64,000 bases of DNA from contig JAGPUW010000010.1 of assembly GCA_018069465.1 (NCBI GenBank), positions 62,001 through 126,000 of the forward strand, written 5' to 3'. The DNA is from Gammaproteobacteria bacterium (GTDB lineage Bacteria; Pseudomonadota; Gammaproteobacteria; Pseudomonadales; Porticoccaceae). Position 1 is the stretch's first letter. Every line of letters begins with the position of its first letter. The notes under the pieces were generated by a model, which worked only from the letters and a program-made list of their open reading frames with translations, did no database searches and had not been told where the DNA came from. The translations under genes and the position numbers were made by a program. Below are positions 52,230 to 61,654 of the stretch, one piece after another.

Positions 52230-53540
52230 ATGATTAGCAGCAATGAATTTGCCCGTCGGCGTAAAGAATTAATGGCGATGATTGGCAAGGAGTCCATCGC
52301 CATTGTCCCTGCGGCCCCGGAACGGACACGCAGCCGCGATACCCTCTACCCCTATCGCCAGGACAGTGATTTCCATTACCTGTGTGGTTTTCCCGAGCCG
52401 GAGGCAGTACTGGTATTGATCCCCGGGCGTGCACAGGGGCAGTTTATTGTGTTCTGCCGCGAGCGCGATAGAGAGCGCGAGACCTGGGATGGTTATCGGG
52501 CTGGGCCGGAGGGTGCCTGCGAGCAATACGGGGCTGATGATGCTTTCCCCATTAGCGATATCGACGATATTTTGCCCGGCCTGCTGGAGGGTAAAACCAA
52601 AGTGTATTCGGCGATTGGCAAAGACAAAGACTTCGACCAGCACCTTATGGAGTGGGTCAACAGTATCCGTGCCAAGGCGCGCACAGGTGCCGTGCCCCCC
52701 GGGGAGTTTGTCGACCTCGACCACTTGCTCCATGAAAACCGTCTCTTTAAAAAGCCCGCCGAACTGAAGTTAATGCGCAAGGCGGCGAAGATCTCCGCCG
52801 AGGCCCACTGTCGCGCCATGCGCGCCTCCAAACCGGGGCTCAATGAGTATCAGTTACAGGCTGAAATTGAGCACACCTTCGCCATGGAGGGGGCCAGCTT
52901 CCCCGCCTATACTTCGATAGTCGGTGGTGGCGACAACGCCTGCATCCTGCATTACGTGGAAAATAATCGGCCCCTGAACGATGGCGATTTGGTGTTGATT
53001 GATGCCGGTTGTGAATACCAGCACTACGCGGCAGACATCACTCGCACTTTCCCGGTCAATGGGCGCTTTAGCCCCGAACAAAAGGCGATTTATGAGCTGG
53101 TGTTAAAAGCGCAGTTGGCGGGTATTGAGGCAGCACAGGCGGGCAATCACTGGGATGCTCCCCATCAAGCGACCGTGGCGGTGATTACTGCAGGCCTCGT
53201 TAAACTGGGTCTGCTCAAAGGCAGTGTCAAAAAGCTCATTGCCGCCGGCGCTTACAGTGAATTTTATATGCATCGTGCCGGCCATTGGCTGGGTATGGAT
53301 GTTCACGATGTGGGTGACTACAAAGTTGATGGCGAGTGGCGCTTGCTCGAACCGGGCATGGTGATGACCATCGAGCCCGGCATTTATATCGCCCCAGACC
53401 ATAAAAAAGTGGCCAAAAAATGGCGCGGCATCGGCGTGCGCATTGAAGACGACGTGGCGATTACCCGCAAGGGCACCGAAGTGTTGACCAGCGATGTGCC
53501 TAAAACCGTGGCAGAAATTGAAGCGTTGATGGCGGCTTAA
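52230..53540 (+). CDS. pepP: Xaa-Pro aminopeptidase (aminopeptidase P)
   Basis: A 436-residue metallopeptidase that removes N-terminal residues preceding proline. The N-terminal domain starts ISSNEFARRRKELMAMIGK and has TLYPYRQDSDFHYLCGFPEP. The pita-bread catalytic domain holds the dinuclear metal ligands in IDAGCEYQHYAADITRTFP, HRAGHWLGMDVHDVGDY, MTIEPGIYI and GVRIEDDVAIT. AGAGGAAG precedes the ATG. It stands before ubiH as in other gammaproteobacteria, but a receptor gene lies between them. Confidence 0.95.
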   Translation: MISSNEFARRRKELMAMIGKESIAIVPAAPERTRSRDTLYPYRQDSDFHYLCGFPEPEAVLVLIPGRAQGQFIVFCRERDRERETWDGYRAGPEGACEQYGADDAFPISDIDDILPGLLEGKTKVYSAIGKDKDFDQHLMEWVNSIRAKARTGAVPPGEFVDLDHLLHENRLFKKPAELKLMRKAAKISAEAHCRAMRASKPGLNEYQLQAEIEHTFAMEGASFPAYTSIVGGGDNACILHYVENNRPLNDGDLVLIDAGCEYQHYAADITRTFPVNGRFSPEQKAIYELVLKAQLAGIEAAQAGNHWDAPHQATVAVITAGLVKLGLLKGSVKKLIAAGAYSEFYMHRAGHWLGMDVHDVGDYKVDGEWRLLEPGMVMTIEPGIYIAPDHKKVAKKWRGIGVRIEDDVAITRKGTEVLTSDVPKTVAEIEALMAA

Positions 53541-53615
53541 GCTTTCTGGGCTATTCTCTGTGAGTCAATTCACAATTGCTCGCTCTCGGTTAGAGGAACG
53601 GGCTGGGAAGGAGTA

Positions 53616-53678
53616 ATGTCTTGGCCTTGGTGTTTCTCGCCCCATGTCATTGGCAAATATAGTCGCTTAGTTAGATAA
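53616..53678 (+). CDS. Possible 20-residue leader peptide before the soluble receptor
   Basis: A 20-codon frame, MSWPWCFSPHVIGKYSRLVR, begins right after GGGAAGGAGTA, one of the better ribosome binding sequences in the region, although only two bases separate it from the ATG. It is rich in Trp and aromatic residues. It lies in the 200-base gap between pepP and the receptor gene. It may be chance. No homology can be claimed. Confidence 0.2.
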   Translation: MSWPWCFSPHVIGKYSRLVR

Positions 53679-53743
53679 CAAACGACCAGCGATACTGCCA
53701 GCTTAGAGAATAATAAACTGTAATCCCCGGAGATTAGACAACT

Positions 53744-54925
53744 ATGGCCCTGTTCAGTAAAAAGAGTGATTCAGCCAGTAAAACCGATAGCAAGTCTGCA
53801 CAGGGTGTCAATCAAGTTGCCGAATCAGCTATCGCCAATGTGCCACCAGTTGTAAACAATGAGCCAGATCCGGCAGCCATGGCCGTATTGCGCAAATTAG
53901 CGGCGGGTGATTTTTCTGCCTCTTCCGGGGCTGGCGATTCAGAACTTGGCGCGCTGGTCGAAAAAGTTCGATTAAAGTTTGGCGAGGCGAGCAGTAATAC
54001 CTCGGCCCTGGTCGAAACCTTACAAGATGACCTAAGTGCGGCTCAGGATCAGGGTAAGGAATTAGTTAAGGCCTTTAAGAATGAAGGCGAGGACGAGATA
54101 AAAAGTGCCCGAGCCTTGAATAAAAGACTCGGCGCGATGTCCAGTGCGATGGAGGAGCTCTCCTCCCAGGTTATCGACATTACCCAGCACGCCGATAGCT
54201 CTCAGGACAATGTCAATTCCGTATCGCAAACGGCCAACGACCTTTCTGTGGCCGCCAGCGAGATAGCCTCCAAAACCCAGGTGGCCTGCGATATCACCGC
54301 GCGTGCAGTGACTAACGTTGAAAAGGCTTCAGGGCTGTTTGCCGGCCTCGAGTCAGCGGCGGCAGAAATCATGAAAGTCACCAATACGATTACCGAAGTG
54401 TCCGATCAAACGAAACTCCTGGCGCTCAACGCTACCATTGAGGCGGCGCGGGCCGGCGATGCAGGTCAGGGTTTTGCCGTCGTTGCCAGTGAAGTAAAAG
54501 AGCTGGCAGCGCAGACCAATGTCGCCAATACCGATATCAAGCAAAAGATTGACATTATTCACGAGGCCATACAAAGCAGCGTGGTGTCGATGGACGAGGT
54601 CAGCGCGGTCATCAGTCAGGTTAATGAAATTGTTAGCGGTATCGCCGAGGCGGCCCAGCAGCAGTCCATGAGCACCGGCGACATCTCACAAAGAATGAAT
54701 GAGGCGAGCCAGGGAATCATTAGTGTTGTCAGTAAAGTGGGCGACACGGCGGTGGCGATTGAAGAAATGAACGGCACCGCGTCAGAAACCTCAGAACAGT
54801 TAAATACGGCGGTTGAAGGTTTGAGCGGCTTGATCGAGACCGGTAGGCACCTGGCCTCAGATACGCTTACCCGCCTTGAGCAGGCGCAAAACGGGGCGAC
54901 AAATATCGCTGATCAAAATCGCTGA
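53744..54925 (+). CDS. Cytosolic methyl-accepting chemotaxis protein
   Basis: A 393-residue soluble chemoreceptor without membrane helices or a recognisable ligand domain. The first 60 residues are polar and Ser/Lys-rich, followed by [20 protein letters not shown], a helical region and the signalling domain. The hairpin tip covers [20 protein letters not shown] with [26 protein letters not shown] precedes the ATG. It separates pepP from ubiH and differs from the receptor at 50.2 kb, so it is not a recent duplicate. Its signal is unknown. It may sense through partner proteins. Confidence 0.88.
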   Translation: MALFSKKSDSASKTDSKSAQGVNQVAESAIANVPPVVNNEPDPAAMAVLRKLAAGDFSASSGAGDSELGALVEKVRLKFGEASSNTSALVETLQDDLSAAQDQGKELVKAFKNEGEDEIKSARALNKRLGAMSSAMEELSSQVIDITQHADSSQDNVNSVSQTANDLSVAASEIASKTQVACDITARAVTNVEKASGLFAGLESAAAEIMKVTNTITEVSDQTKLLALNATIEAARAGDAGQGFAVVASEVKELAAQTNVANTDIKQKIDIIHEAIQSSVVSMDEVSAVISQVNEIVSGIAEAAQQQSMSTGDISQRMNEASQGIISVVSKVGDTAVAIEEMNGTASETSEQLNTAVEGLSGLIETGRHLASDTLTRLEQAQNGATNIADQNR

Positions 54926-55085
54926 TCGCCCTGTAGCTCTCGGCTAAGGGCAACTTGCTGCCGAGGGTTAGCTTTACAAGTTCTAGACGAAAAAATAGCG
55001 GATTTAGGCGACGCGAGGGCGCTCGCCGAGTATAGTTTCAAGCATCACCTCAATCCTCTATTGATCAACCCTTCGAGCTACTTCC

Positions 55086-56297
55086 ATGAGTGGAGTTATC
55101 AATCAACATTGGCACTTTGCCATTGTCGGCGCCGGCCTAAGTGGTGCCTGTCTGGCCCTGTTGCTGGCGCGCGAGCAGAGCCAGTGGAATATCCTGCTAA
55201 TCGATACCCAAAGCCCGGCAGCTGAGCGGGATCACCGCGCTTCGGCCCTTTCTGCCAGCACGGTCGATGTGCTGCAAACCATGGGCCTATGGCCATCGCT
55301 CAAAGACAAAACTGCCGCTATTACTGCCATCGACGTTTCGGATCGAGGCCACCTCGGTTCAGCCAGCCTCAACGCAACTGAGCAAAACCTGAGTGCTTAC
55401 GGCCACGTCGTCGAAAATGCGCAGTTGGCCAGTGTGTTTCAACAAGCCCTCCCGGCCTTTGCCAATATTACTTATATCAAGGCTCCCGCCCCGACGGCGC
55501 TTAAGCCGCGACAGGGTGGCATGTCTCTGATTCTGGAGCAGGGCGATTGCACGGCCGATCTGGTGGTTCTCGCCGGTGGCGAGCATCGCCCCCTGGCGGA
55601 ACAGCTGGGCATTAGCTTTCGTACCGATGACTATCAACGAGTGGCACTGGTTGCCAATTTAACCATGGCCGAGGCCCACGATGGCCTGGCCCATGAGCGC
55701 TTTACAGGCGATGGTGCTATTGCGTTACTGCCTTTGCCGGGAGAGTCGGGCAAACGGGTTTCGCTAGTGTGGACGCTAGCGGCAGAGTCGGCTGAAGACA
55801 TGCAGAAGGTCGCCGCCGAAGACTTTATTGTCAGCCTCAACCGGCAGTTGGGCAGTCGTGCAGGGACGGCGCTTGAGGTCGATTATCGCCAGTGTTTCCC
55901 GGTGAAAAAAATCATTGCCGCAGAACAGGTGCGCAGCCATTTACTCTTGCTGGGCAATGCTGCGCACAGCATGCACCCGGTGGCTGGGCAGGGTTTTAAC
56001 TTGAGTGTTCGAGACATGGCGACGCTGACCGAATTGCTATCCGGCGCCTATAATGAGGGCATAGCTGCGGGTGATTTAGGGCTTCTGCAGCGCTATGTAA
56101 AGCTGCGAAAAGACGATCAGGGTCGCACCGTCGCCCTTAGCGACAAACTGCCAAAGTTGTTTGGCATGGATGAGACGCTGGCGATGGCGGCACGCAATCT
56201 CGGTTTGGTGACTCTCGATTTACTGCCCCCGCTACGGCAGGGTTTCGCTCGTTTTGGTGCCGGTTTAATGGCGCGGAGGGCACATTTACGTGAGTGA
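55086..56297 (+). CDS. ubiH: Ubiquinone biosynthesis FAD monooxygenase UbiH
   Basis: A 403-residue flavoprotein monooxygenase. The FAD motif is FAIVGAGLSGACLALLLA, followed by RASALSASTVDVLQTMGLW. The second FAD site is LLGNAAHSMHPVAGQGFNLSVRD. It hydroxylates the ubiquinone ring, by homology at C6 of 2-octaprenyl-6-methoxyphenol. It is the first of a two-gene operon: its stop overlaps the ubiI start by 8 bases. No strong ribosome binding site is visible. The UbiH versus UbiF assignment rests on position after pepP and on pairing with ubiI. Confidence 0.88.
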   Translation: MSGVINQHWHFAIVGAGLSGACLALLLAREQSQWNILLIDTQSPAAERDHRASALSASTVDVLQTMGLWPSLKDKTAAITAIDVSDRGHLGSASLNATEQNLSAYGHVVENAQLASVFQQALPAFANITYIKAPAPTALKPRQGGMSLILEQGDCTADLVVLAGGEHRPLAEQLGISFRTDDYQRVALVANLTMAEAHDGLAHERFTGDGAIALLPLPGESGKRVSLVWTLAAESAEDMQKVAAEDFIVSLNRQLGSRAGTALEVDYRQCFPVKKIIAAEQVRSHLLLLGNAAHSMHPVAGQGFNLSVRDMATLTELLSGAYNEGIAAGDLGLLQRYVKLRKDDQGRTVALSDKLPKLFGMDETLAMAARNLGLVTLDLLPPLRQGFARFGAGLMARRAHLRE

Positions 56298-57585
56298 TGA
56301 CAGTGTGAGCAAACTGCAGCAAGCGGCCACAGAGCAAACGGAGAGTCTCCAAGAATACGACATTGTTGTGGTTGGGGCCGGGCTGGTAGGTGCCGCTTTT
56401 GCGCTACAGATGGCGCGTAACTTCACGGCCCGTGTTGATAGCGATGTCAGGGTGGGAAAAATCGCCCTGCTCGAAGCTCGGCCCATGGCTGAGCAGGCCG
56501 AGTTGTTTGCTACTGTTTTTGATCCTCAGGTAGTCGCCGTCACTGCGGGCTCCCAACAGTGGCTCGATACTTTGGGGGTTTGGCAGGCGAGTGCCGATAG
56601 AGCCTGCCCCTATCATCGTATGCAGGTGCGCGATGGCGAAGGTACCGGCTGCATAGAATTTGATGCAGCTGAAGTACAGCGCGCCAACCTCGGCCACATT
56701 GTTGAAAACAGTGTGCTGCGCGCCAGCTTGATGGCCGCCATTAGCGCACAGGCCAATATTGATTTGTACTGCCCGGACGTCGTTGCATCGCTGCAGAAAG
56801 ATGGCGCGATCATCACTGTCAATCTACAAAATGGCGAGCAGCTCAACACGCCTCTTGTCGTTGCCGCCGATGGCGCCAATTCGCAAATCAGAGAACAAAT
56901 GGGTTTTGAGCTGCGCACCTGGGGCTACGAGCACACCGCCATCACGGCCACTTTAAAAACGCAAAAACCCCACGGCTTTACCGCTCGGCAATGGTTTGCA
57001 CCCAGTGGCCCATTGGCTTTTTTACCCCTGCGAGCCACGCCGCAGGAAGATTCTGCCGGCGGCCATTACGTCTCCATCGTCTGGTCGCAAACACCACAGC
57101 AAGCGGCGCGGCTAATGGCCCTCGATGAAATAGCATTCTGCCGTGAACTGACATTAACCAGCGAAGGCGCGTTGGGTGCTATTGAGTCGGTTTCCGAGCG
57201 TTTGCAATTCCCTCTGACTCAGCGCCACGGGGTGGACTATGTGCAGGCTGGAGTGGCCCTGATTGGCGATGCCGCCCACACCATACACCCGCTGGCCGGG
57301 CAGGGCGTTAACCTCGGTTTTAGTGATGCGCGAGTACTGGCCGAGGAGCTTGAGCGAGCCCTTGAGCAGGGCGCAGGCCTCGGTGGCCTGGCAACACTCA
57401 AACGCTATCAGCGTCGCCGCAAGCCCGATAATCTGGCAATGATGGCAACCATGGAAGGTTTCAAACGCTTGTTCGAGCGTGAAGAATTACCCCTGCGCTT
57501 GCTGCGTAATATTGGCATGAGTGGTCTCAATCGCCTGGCACCCCTGAAGAACAGCCTTATTCGTCAGGCCATGGGCATGCTGTAA
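56290..57585 (+). CDS. ubiI: Ubiquinone biosynthesis FAD monooxygenase UbiI (VisC)
   Basis: A 431-residue paralogue of UbiH. FAD binding is seen as IVVVGAGLVGAAFALQMA near residue 25 and LIGDAAHTIHPLAGQGVNLGFSD near residue 325. In between is DGANSQIREQMGF. UbiI hydroxylates C5 of the ring precursor in E. coli. The GTG start lies within the last codons of ubiH, indicating translational coupling. The first 25 residues before the FAD strand are longer than usual. A terminator follows at 57649. Confidence 0.9.
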   Translation: MSDDSVSKLQQAATEQTESLQEYDIVVVGAGLVGAAFALQMARNFTARVDSDVRVGKIALLEARPMAEQAELFATVFDPQVVAVTAGSQQWLDTLGVWQASADRACPYHRMQVRDGEGTGCIEFDAAEVQRANLGHIVENSVLRASLMAAISAQANIDLYCPDVVASLQKDGAIITVNLQNGEQLNTPLVVAADGANSQIREQMGFELRTWGYEHTAITATLKTQKPHGFTARQWFAPSGPLAFLPLRATPQEDSAGGHYVSIVWSQTPQQAARLMALDEIAFCRELTLTSEGALGAIESVSERLQFPLTQRHGVDYVQAGVALIGDAAHTIHPLAGQGVNLGFSDARVLAEELERALEQGAGLGGLATLKRYQRRRKPDNLAMMATMEGFKRLFEREELPLRLLRNIGMSGLNRLAPLKNSLIRQAMGML

Positions 57586-57648
57586 CTGCCTAAACAGTCA
57601 CCAAGTTATAAGCAGTCAAAGTAGGCAGATTTGTGAAGCCGGTGTTTG

Positions 57649-57681
57649 AGGCGTTGTGAGGGAAACCTCCGGCGCCTTTTT
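57649..57681 (+). terminator. Rho-independent terminator after ubiI
   Basis: AGGCG (57649-57653) pairs with CGCCT (57673-57677), enclosing an inner stem GAGG-GAAA-CCTC, and a T-run follows at 57677-57681. It ends the ubiH-ubiI transcript shortly before the convergent potassium channel gene. Confidence 0.75.
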
Positions 57682-57709
57682 CAGACCAGTAGCTAAGGCT
57701 TCAAGCGCA

Positions 57710-58627
57710 TTAATCCACATCCTCAACGTCATAAAACCGTGTGTAGTCAATCATGCGGCTGCCATCTTTATGGCGGCTGAGAATGTCGGCAAAGCGCTTG
57801 TTGAAAAGAAAATGCCCGGCTTCGTAAATGTGGTTGGTGTGCGCGGTCTGGGCAAAAACATCTTCAATGCCGTCGAGGGTGATAATTAAAATCGTGCCAT
57901 AACTTTCGATAGCGGCTTTGTCGAGGCCATAGAGCGGGCTCTGTTCGTCAATGGTGTGCACCAATGTCCAGGTTAGGGTGAAGATGGGAATATGATCGCG
58001 CTCCAGTTTAAGGTCGAGAAAGCGGCGCTCAAAAATACTGTCGGGATTGCGGTCTTCCATCATCAATACAGCACTTACGCGGCAGTTAACAATGGACGAG
58101 CGTTGGCGGCCGTTGGCCAGACGTACTAGCAGGGTGGGTTGGCCGCAGTGCTGGGTGATCAACACTTGCTTGCCAAATAGCACGCTGGCTCGAGGTTTGG
58201 CAAAGCGTGCGAAAACCAGGCCGGTGAGAACCGCGACAAATAATAAGCCGGAGAAAACGTCGACCATAACAATGGCGTGGGTGATGCCGTTTTTCGGCAG
58301 TAAATAACCGTAGCCAATGGTGGTGCTGGTTTGAAAACTGAAAATATAGGCGTCGATAAAGGAGTTGGGTCGGGCGTTGAGGATCATGTCTCCGCCGAGA
58401 AAATAGATCAAAGCAAAGCCAGCGTTGATGCACAGGTAAACCAAAACCGCTCCGATGAAAAACTGCGGCCAGGTGGCGAGCATCACTCGGTAGTAAAAAT
58501 CGCTGAGTAATGAGTTGTTCAAACCCTTGGTGTGAACATGAAAGGTGCGACTGTTTTTGACGGTGGGTGGCGGCATCTGGGTGCGCTCGGTGGTCGGTGC
58601 TGCCGTCTTGTCAGGTGGTGTTGCCAT
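57710..58627 (-). CDS. Inward-rectifier-type potassium channel (KirBac family)
   Basis: A 305-residue inner-membrane channel. Helix one is at about 53-76 (FFIGAVLVYLCINAGFALIYFL), the pore loop carries the selectivity filter TIGYG at 103-107 (FSFQTSTTIGYGYLLP), and helix two is at about 114-138. A C-terminal cytoplasmic beta-rich domain (about 145-290, RLANGRQRSSIVNCRVSAVL, then FTLTWTLVHTIDEQSPLYG) identifies the Kir fold. The filter is intact, so it should conduct K+. It sits alone between ubiI and gcvT, convergent with ubiI and divergent from gcvT. Confidence 0.9.
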   Translation of the reverse strand: MATPPDKTAAPTTERTQMPPPTVKNSRTFHVHTKGLNNSLLSDFYYRVMLATWPQFFIGAVLVYLCINAGFALIYFLGGDMILNARPNSFIDAYIFSFQTSTTIGYGYLLPKNGITHAIVMVDVFSGLLFVAVLTGLVFARFAKPRASVLFGKQVLITQHCGQPTLLVRLANGRQRSSIVNCRVSAVLMMEDRNPDSIFERRFLDLKLERDHIPIFTLTWTLVHTIDEQSPLYGLDKAAIESYGTILIITLDGIEDVFAQTAHTNHIYEAGHFLFNKRFADILSRHKDGSRMIDYTRFYDVEDVD

Positions 58628-58762
58628 ACTTGGGCCTTATTGCGTTATATTTATACGACAGGTTAATAGTAATCAAAGCTGCCAGCGAGGGGGATAAGTT
58701 TAGTTGCCAATTTATCGCGCCGTCAGCCAGTCTGCAATCAATCATGGGGTGAACCACCATTG

Positions 58763-59881
58763 ATGAATTCTCGCACCAGCTTGTATGCCGCTCACGAAAA
58801 GATGGGCGCCAGGATTGTCGACTTCAGTGGTTGGGATATGCCGCTGCACTACGGCTCGCAAATTAAAGAGCACCACTGCGTGCGCCGCGACTGCGGGATG
58901 TTTGACGTGAGCCACATGACAGTGGTCGATATCGACGGCAGTGATACGCGGGATTATCTGCGTTATTTGCTCGCCAATGATGTGGCCAAAATTACCGCGC
59001 CCGGCCAGGGCTTGTACAGCGCCATGCTCAACGACCGTGGCGGCGTGGTTGACGACCTGATTGTCTACGCTCTACCCCGTGGTTTTCGCCTGGTGGTCAA
59101 CTGCGCAACCGGCGATAAAGACCTGGCCTGGATGAATGAATACGCCCAGGGTTTTCAGGTGGCCCTGCAGCAGCGGGATGACCTGGCCATTATTGCCGTG
59201 CAGGGGCCGCAGGCGATAGCGCGAGTCAGTTCGGTCGTCGAACAAACCATTGGCGATAGAATTAGTGCACTAAAACCCTTTGCCAGTATTTTTGCCGCGT
59301 CATCGCCAGGGGGTGATGACTGGCAATACGCTCGCACCGGCTACACCGGCGAAGATGGGCTGGAAATTATTTTGCCCAGTCGCGAGGCCGAAGCCTTCTG
59401 GTGGCAATTGCACGATGCCGGTGTACCGCCTGTGGGGCTTGCTGCCCGCGATACCCTGCGCTTAGAAGCGGGCCTCAACCTCTACGGCCATGAAATGGAT
59501 GAGAGCATTTCACCTCTGCAGGCGAACATGGCGTGGACCATTGCGTGGCAAGATGCTGAGCGGGATTTTGTCGGCCGCAGTGCCTTGCTGGCCGCCCGCG
59601 ATGAAGGCCCGCAAGACAAATTGGTGGGTTTGATATTGACTGAACGCGGTGTATTGCGCGATGGTCAGGCCGTTTATATTGAGGGCTGTGAACGACCGGG
59701 GGTGATCACCAGTGGTAGCTTTTCTCCGACACTGGGGTATTCTATCGCGCTGGCTCGAGTACCGCTGCAAGCTGGCGACTGGGCCGAGGTTAAAATGCGC
59801 AAAAAGAGCGAGACCGTGAGGCTGATTGAGCCCGGTTTTGTGAGCCGGGGGCAGCAGGTCTTTGCAGCTATGGCCGAGTAG
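58763..59881 (+). CDS. gcvT: Glycine cleavage system T protein (aminomethyltransferase)
   Basis: A 372-residue folate enzyme that releases ammonia from aminomethylated H protein and transfers the one-carbon unit to tetrahydrofolate. VDFSGWDMPLHYGSQIKEHH, CGMFDVSHMT, DDLIVYALPRGFRLVVN and YTGEDGLEIILPS are diagnostic. I start at the ATG at 58763, and a TTG one codon earlier is equivalent. No glycine riboswitch is visible in the 130 bases upstream. It is followed by gcvH after 45 bases, but gcvP is not adjacent. Confidence 0.95.
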   Translation: MNSRTSLYAAHEKMGARIVDFSGWDMPLHYGSQIKEHHCVRRDCGMFDVSHMTVVDIDGSDTRDYLRYLLANDVAKITAPGQGLYSAMLNDRGGVVDDLIVYALPRGFRLVVNCATGDKDLAWMNEYAQGFQVALQQRDDLAIIAVQGPQAIARVSSVVEQTIGDRISALKPFASIFAASSPGGDDWQYARTGYTGEDGLEIILPSREAEAFWWQLHDAGVPPVGLAARDTLRLEAGLNLYGHEMDESISPLQANMAWTIAWQDAERDFVGRSALLAARDEGPQDKLVGLILTERGVLRDGQAVYIEGCERPGVITSGSFSPTLGYSIALARVPLQAGDWAEVKMRKKSETVRLIEPGFVSRGQQVFAAMAE

Positions 59882-59926
59882 CGAGTCGTCGAGTTAACAA
59901 ATAACAGTAGTGAGTGGAGAAAGGTA

Positions 59927-60316
59927 ATGAGTGACACACCAAAAGAACTAAAGTACGCCCTAACCCACGAGTGGGCGCTCAATGAGGGCGACGGTGTCGT
60001 CAGCGTCGGTATTACCGACTTCGCCCAGGAAAGCCTCGGTGATGTGGTTTATATAGAGCTGCCAGAAGTGGGCGATAAAGTATCGGCTGCCGACGAAGCG
60101 GGCGCGGTTGAGTCGGTGAAAGCGGCCTCGGATATTTTTGCACCGGTCTCCGGTGAGGTGATTGCCATTAATGAAGACCTGGAAGACTCGCCCGAAACGA
60201 TTAACGACTCCCCCTACGGTGACGGCTGGTTCTTTAAATTGAAAATGTCCGACCCATCCGAGCTGGAGCACCTGCTCAGTGCCGATGAATACATCGAAAG
60301 CGCCGCAGAGGAATAG
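59927..60316 (+). CDS. gcvH: Glycine cleavage system H protein
   Basis: A 129-residue lipoyl carrier. The lipoylated Lys65 is in [18 protein letters not shown]. The ends [21 protein letters not shown] and [21 protein letters not shown] match the family over the whole length. GTGGAGAAAGG precedes the ATG. It shuttles the aminomethyl group between the P, T and L proteins. The P protein must be encoded elsewhere, because rlmI follows directly. Confidence 0.96.
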   Translation: MSDTPKELKYALTHEWALNEGDGVVSVGITDFAQESLGDVVYIELPEVGDKVSAADEAGAVESVKAASDIFAPVSGEVIAINEDLEDSPETINDSPYGDGWFFKLKMSDPSELEHLLSADEYIESAAEE

Positions 60317-60411
60317 CCCTCTCCAGCGCCACCAAAAATTTTGCGCGCTTTGCACAGAGCGCGACTACCTGCGTGTTCACACCCACCGTTTTACACACCA
60401 AGAGTTAACTC

Positions 60412-61602
60412 ATGCCAGAAGCCGTATTACGCCTGAAAAAAGGCACCGACCGCCGTTTGCGTGGTGGTCATTTGTGGATCTATAGCAACGAGGTCGACAT
60501 TGCTGCGACCCCGTTAAAAGGCATGGTGCCCGGCAGCTCCGTGGTGGTTGAAGATGCCCGAGGCAAGCCCCTGGGTGCGGCAACGGTAAATCCGGCCAGC
60601 TTGATTTGTGCTCGCCTGTACAGTCGTCAGTCCAATAGAGAGCTCGATACCAGTCTGCTGGTCGACCGACTCAAAACGGCTTTAATCCAGCGTGAGCAAC
60701 TCTATCCCGAGCATTGCTACCGCCTGGCCTATGGCGAGGCCGACTTACTGCCGGGCTTGATTGTCGATCGCTACGGTGATTATTTTGCTCTGCAAACCAC
60801 TACGGTGGGTATGGATTGCCGCATGGCCATGGTGCTCGAAGCGCTGGAGGAGGTGCTCAAACCGAAGGGCATTATCAGCAAAAATCGCGGTGCTTTTCGT
60901 AGCGCCGAGCAATTGCCCGAAGAGCAAAGCGTTTTATTTGGCGAGGTGCCAGAGCAGGTTGAGCTGATCGAAAACGGCTGCCGCTTTTTAGCGCCACTGG
61001 TCGACGGCCAAAAGACCGGCTGGTTTTATGACCACCGAGAAAACCGCGCCTTTATGCAGCGTTTCTGCGCCGCTAAAAGTGTGCTCGACGTCTTCAGTTA
61101 CGTCGGTGGTTGGGGTGTGCAGGCCGCTGCGGCGGGTGCATCATCGGTGGTGTGCGTCGACTCGTCCGCCACTGCCCTCGACCTGGTGCAACACAATGCC
61201 GAGCTGAATGGCGTCGCTGACCGGGTGAGCAGCCTGCAGGGCAAGGCCGCCGATGTGTTGAAGGCACTGAATAAAGAGCAGCGCCGCTTTGAGGTGATTG
61301 TGCTCGACCCCCCGGCTTTTATTAAGCGTAAAAAGGATCAGAAACAGGGTGAAAAGGCCTATCATCAAATGAATGAGCTGGCACTGAAGCTGCTCGCCCC
61401 CGGCGGCCTGCTGGTGTCGGCCTCTTGCTCCATGCACTTGCCGGCCGAGAGGCTACTGAATATTGTTCGAAGTGCCGGCGGTACGCGCAGTCGTCGCTTG
61501 CAGGTACTCGCCTCGCTGGGCCAGGGGCCGGATCACCCCATCCACCCCATGATTGGGGAAACCGCTTATTTAAAGGCAATTTTCGCGCGGGATCTGGGTT
61601 GA
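60412..61602 (+). CDS. rlmI: 23S rRNA m5C1962 methyltransferase RlmI
   Basis: A 396-residue class I SAM methyltransferase. An N-terminal PUA domain (RLKKGTDRRLRGGHLWIYSNE) precedes the linker YGEADLLPGLIVDRYGDYFA. The catalytic core has VLDVFSYVGGWGVQAAAAGA (SAM site), VLDPPAFIKRKKDQ and the catalytic Cys region VSASCSMHLP. The family methylates C1962 of 23S rRNA. The gene stands 96 bases after gcvH and before the TANGO2-like gene. Confidence 0.9.
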   Translation: MPEAVLRLKKGTDRRLRGGHLWIYSNEVDIAATPLKGMVPGSSVVVEDARGKPLGAATVNPASLICARLYSRQSNRELDTSLLVDRLKTALIQREQLYPEHCYRLAYGEADLLPGLIVDRYGDYFALQTTTVGMDCRMAMVLEALEEVLKPKGIISKNRGAFRSAEQLPEEQSVLFGEVPEQVELIENGCRFLAPLVDGQKTGWFYDHRENRAFMQRFCAAKSVLDVFSYVGGWGVQAAAAGASSVVCVDSSATALDLVQHNAELNGVADRVSSLQGKAADVLKALNKEQRRFEVIVLDPPAFIKRKKDQKQGEKAYHQMNELALKLLAPGGLLVSASCSMHLPAERLLNIVRSAGGTRSRRLQVLASLGQGPDHPIHPMIGETAYLKAIFARDLG

Positions 61603-61654
61603 ACTCGCCCCGATGATCGCCATTCAATAACTCAGAAATTATTACCTAATCCCT

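Noticed and set aside
52030-52233. Open frame of 67 codons upstream of pepP
   Set aside because: No ribosome binding site, composition unlike a protein, and it ends inside the pepP start region.
57656-57889. Plus-strand frame after ubiI
   Set aside because: It runs antisense to the potassium channel gene and overlaps the terminator.
58628-58762. Glycine riboswitch before gcvT
   Set aside because: No tandem aptamer-like sequence or suitable hairpins are seen, and the gap is too short for a typical one.
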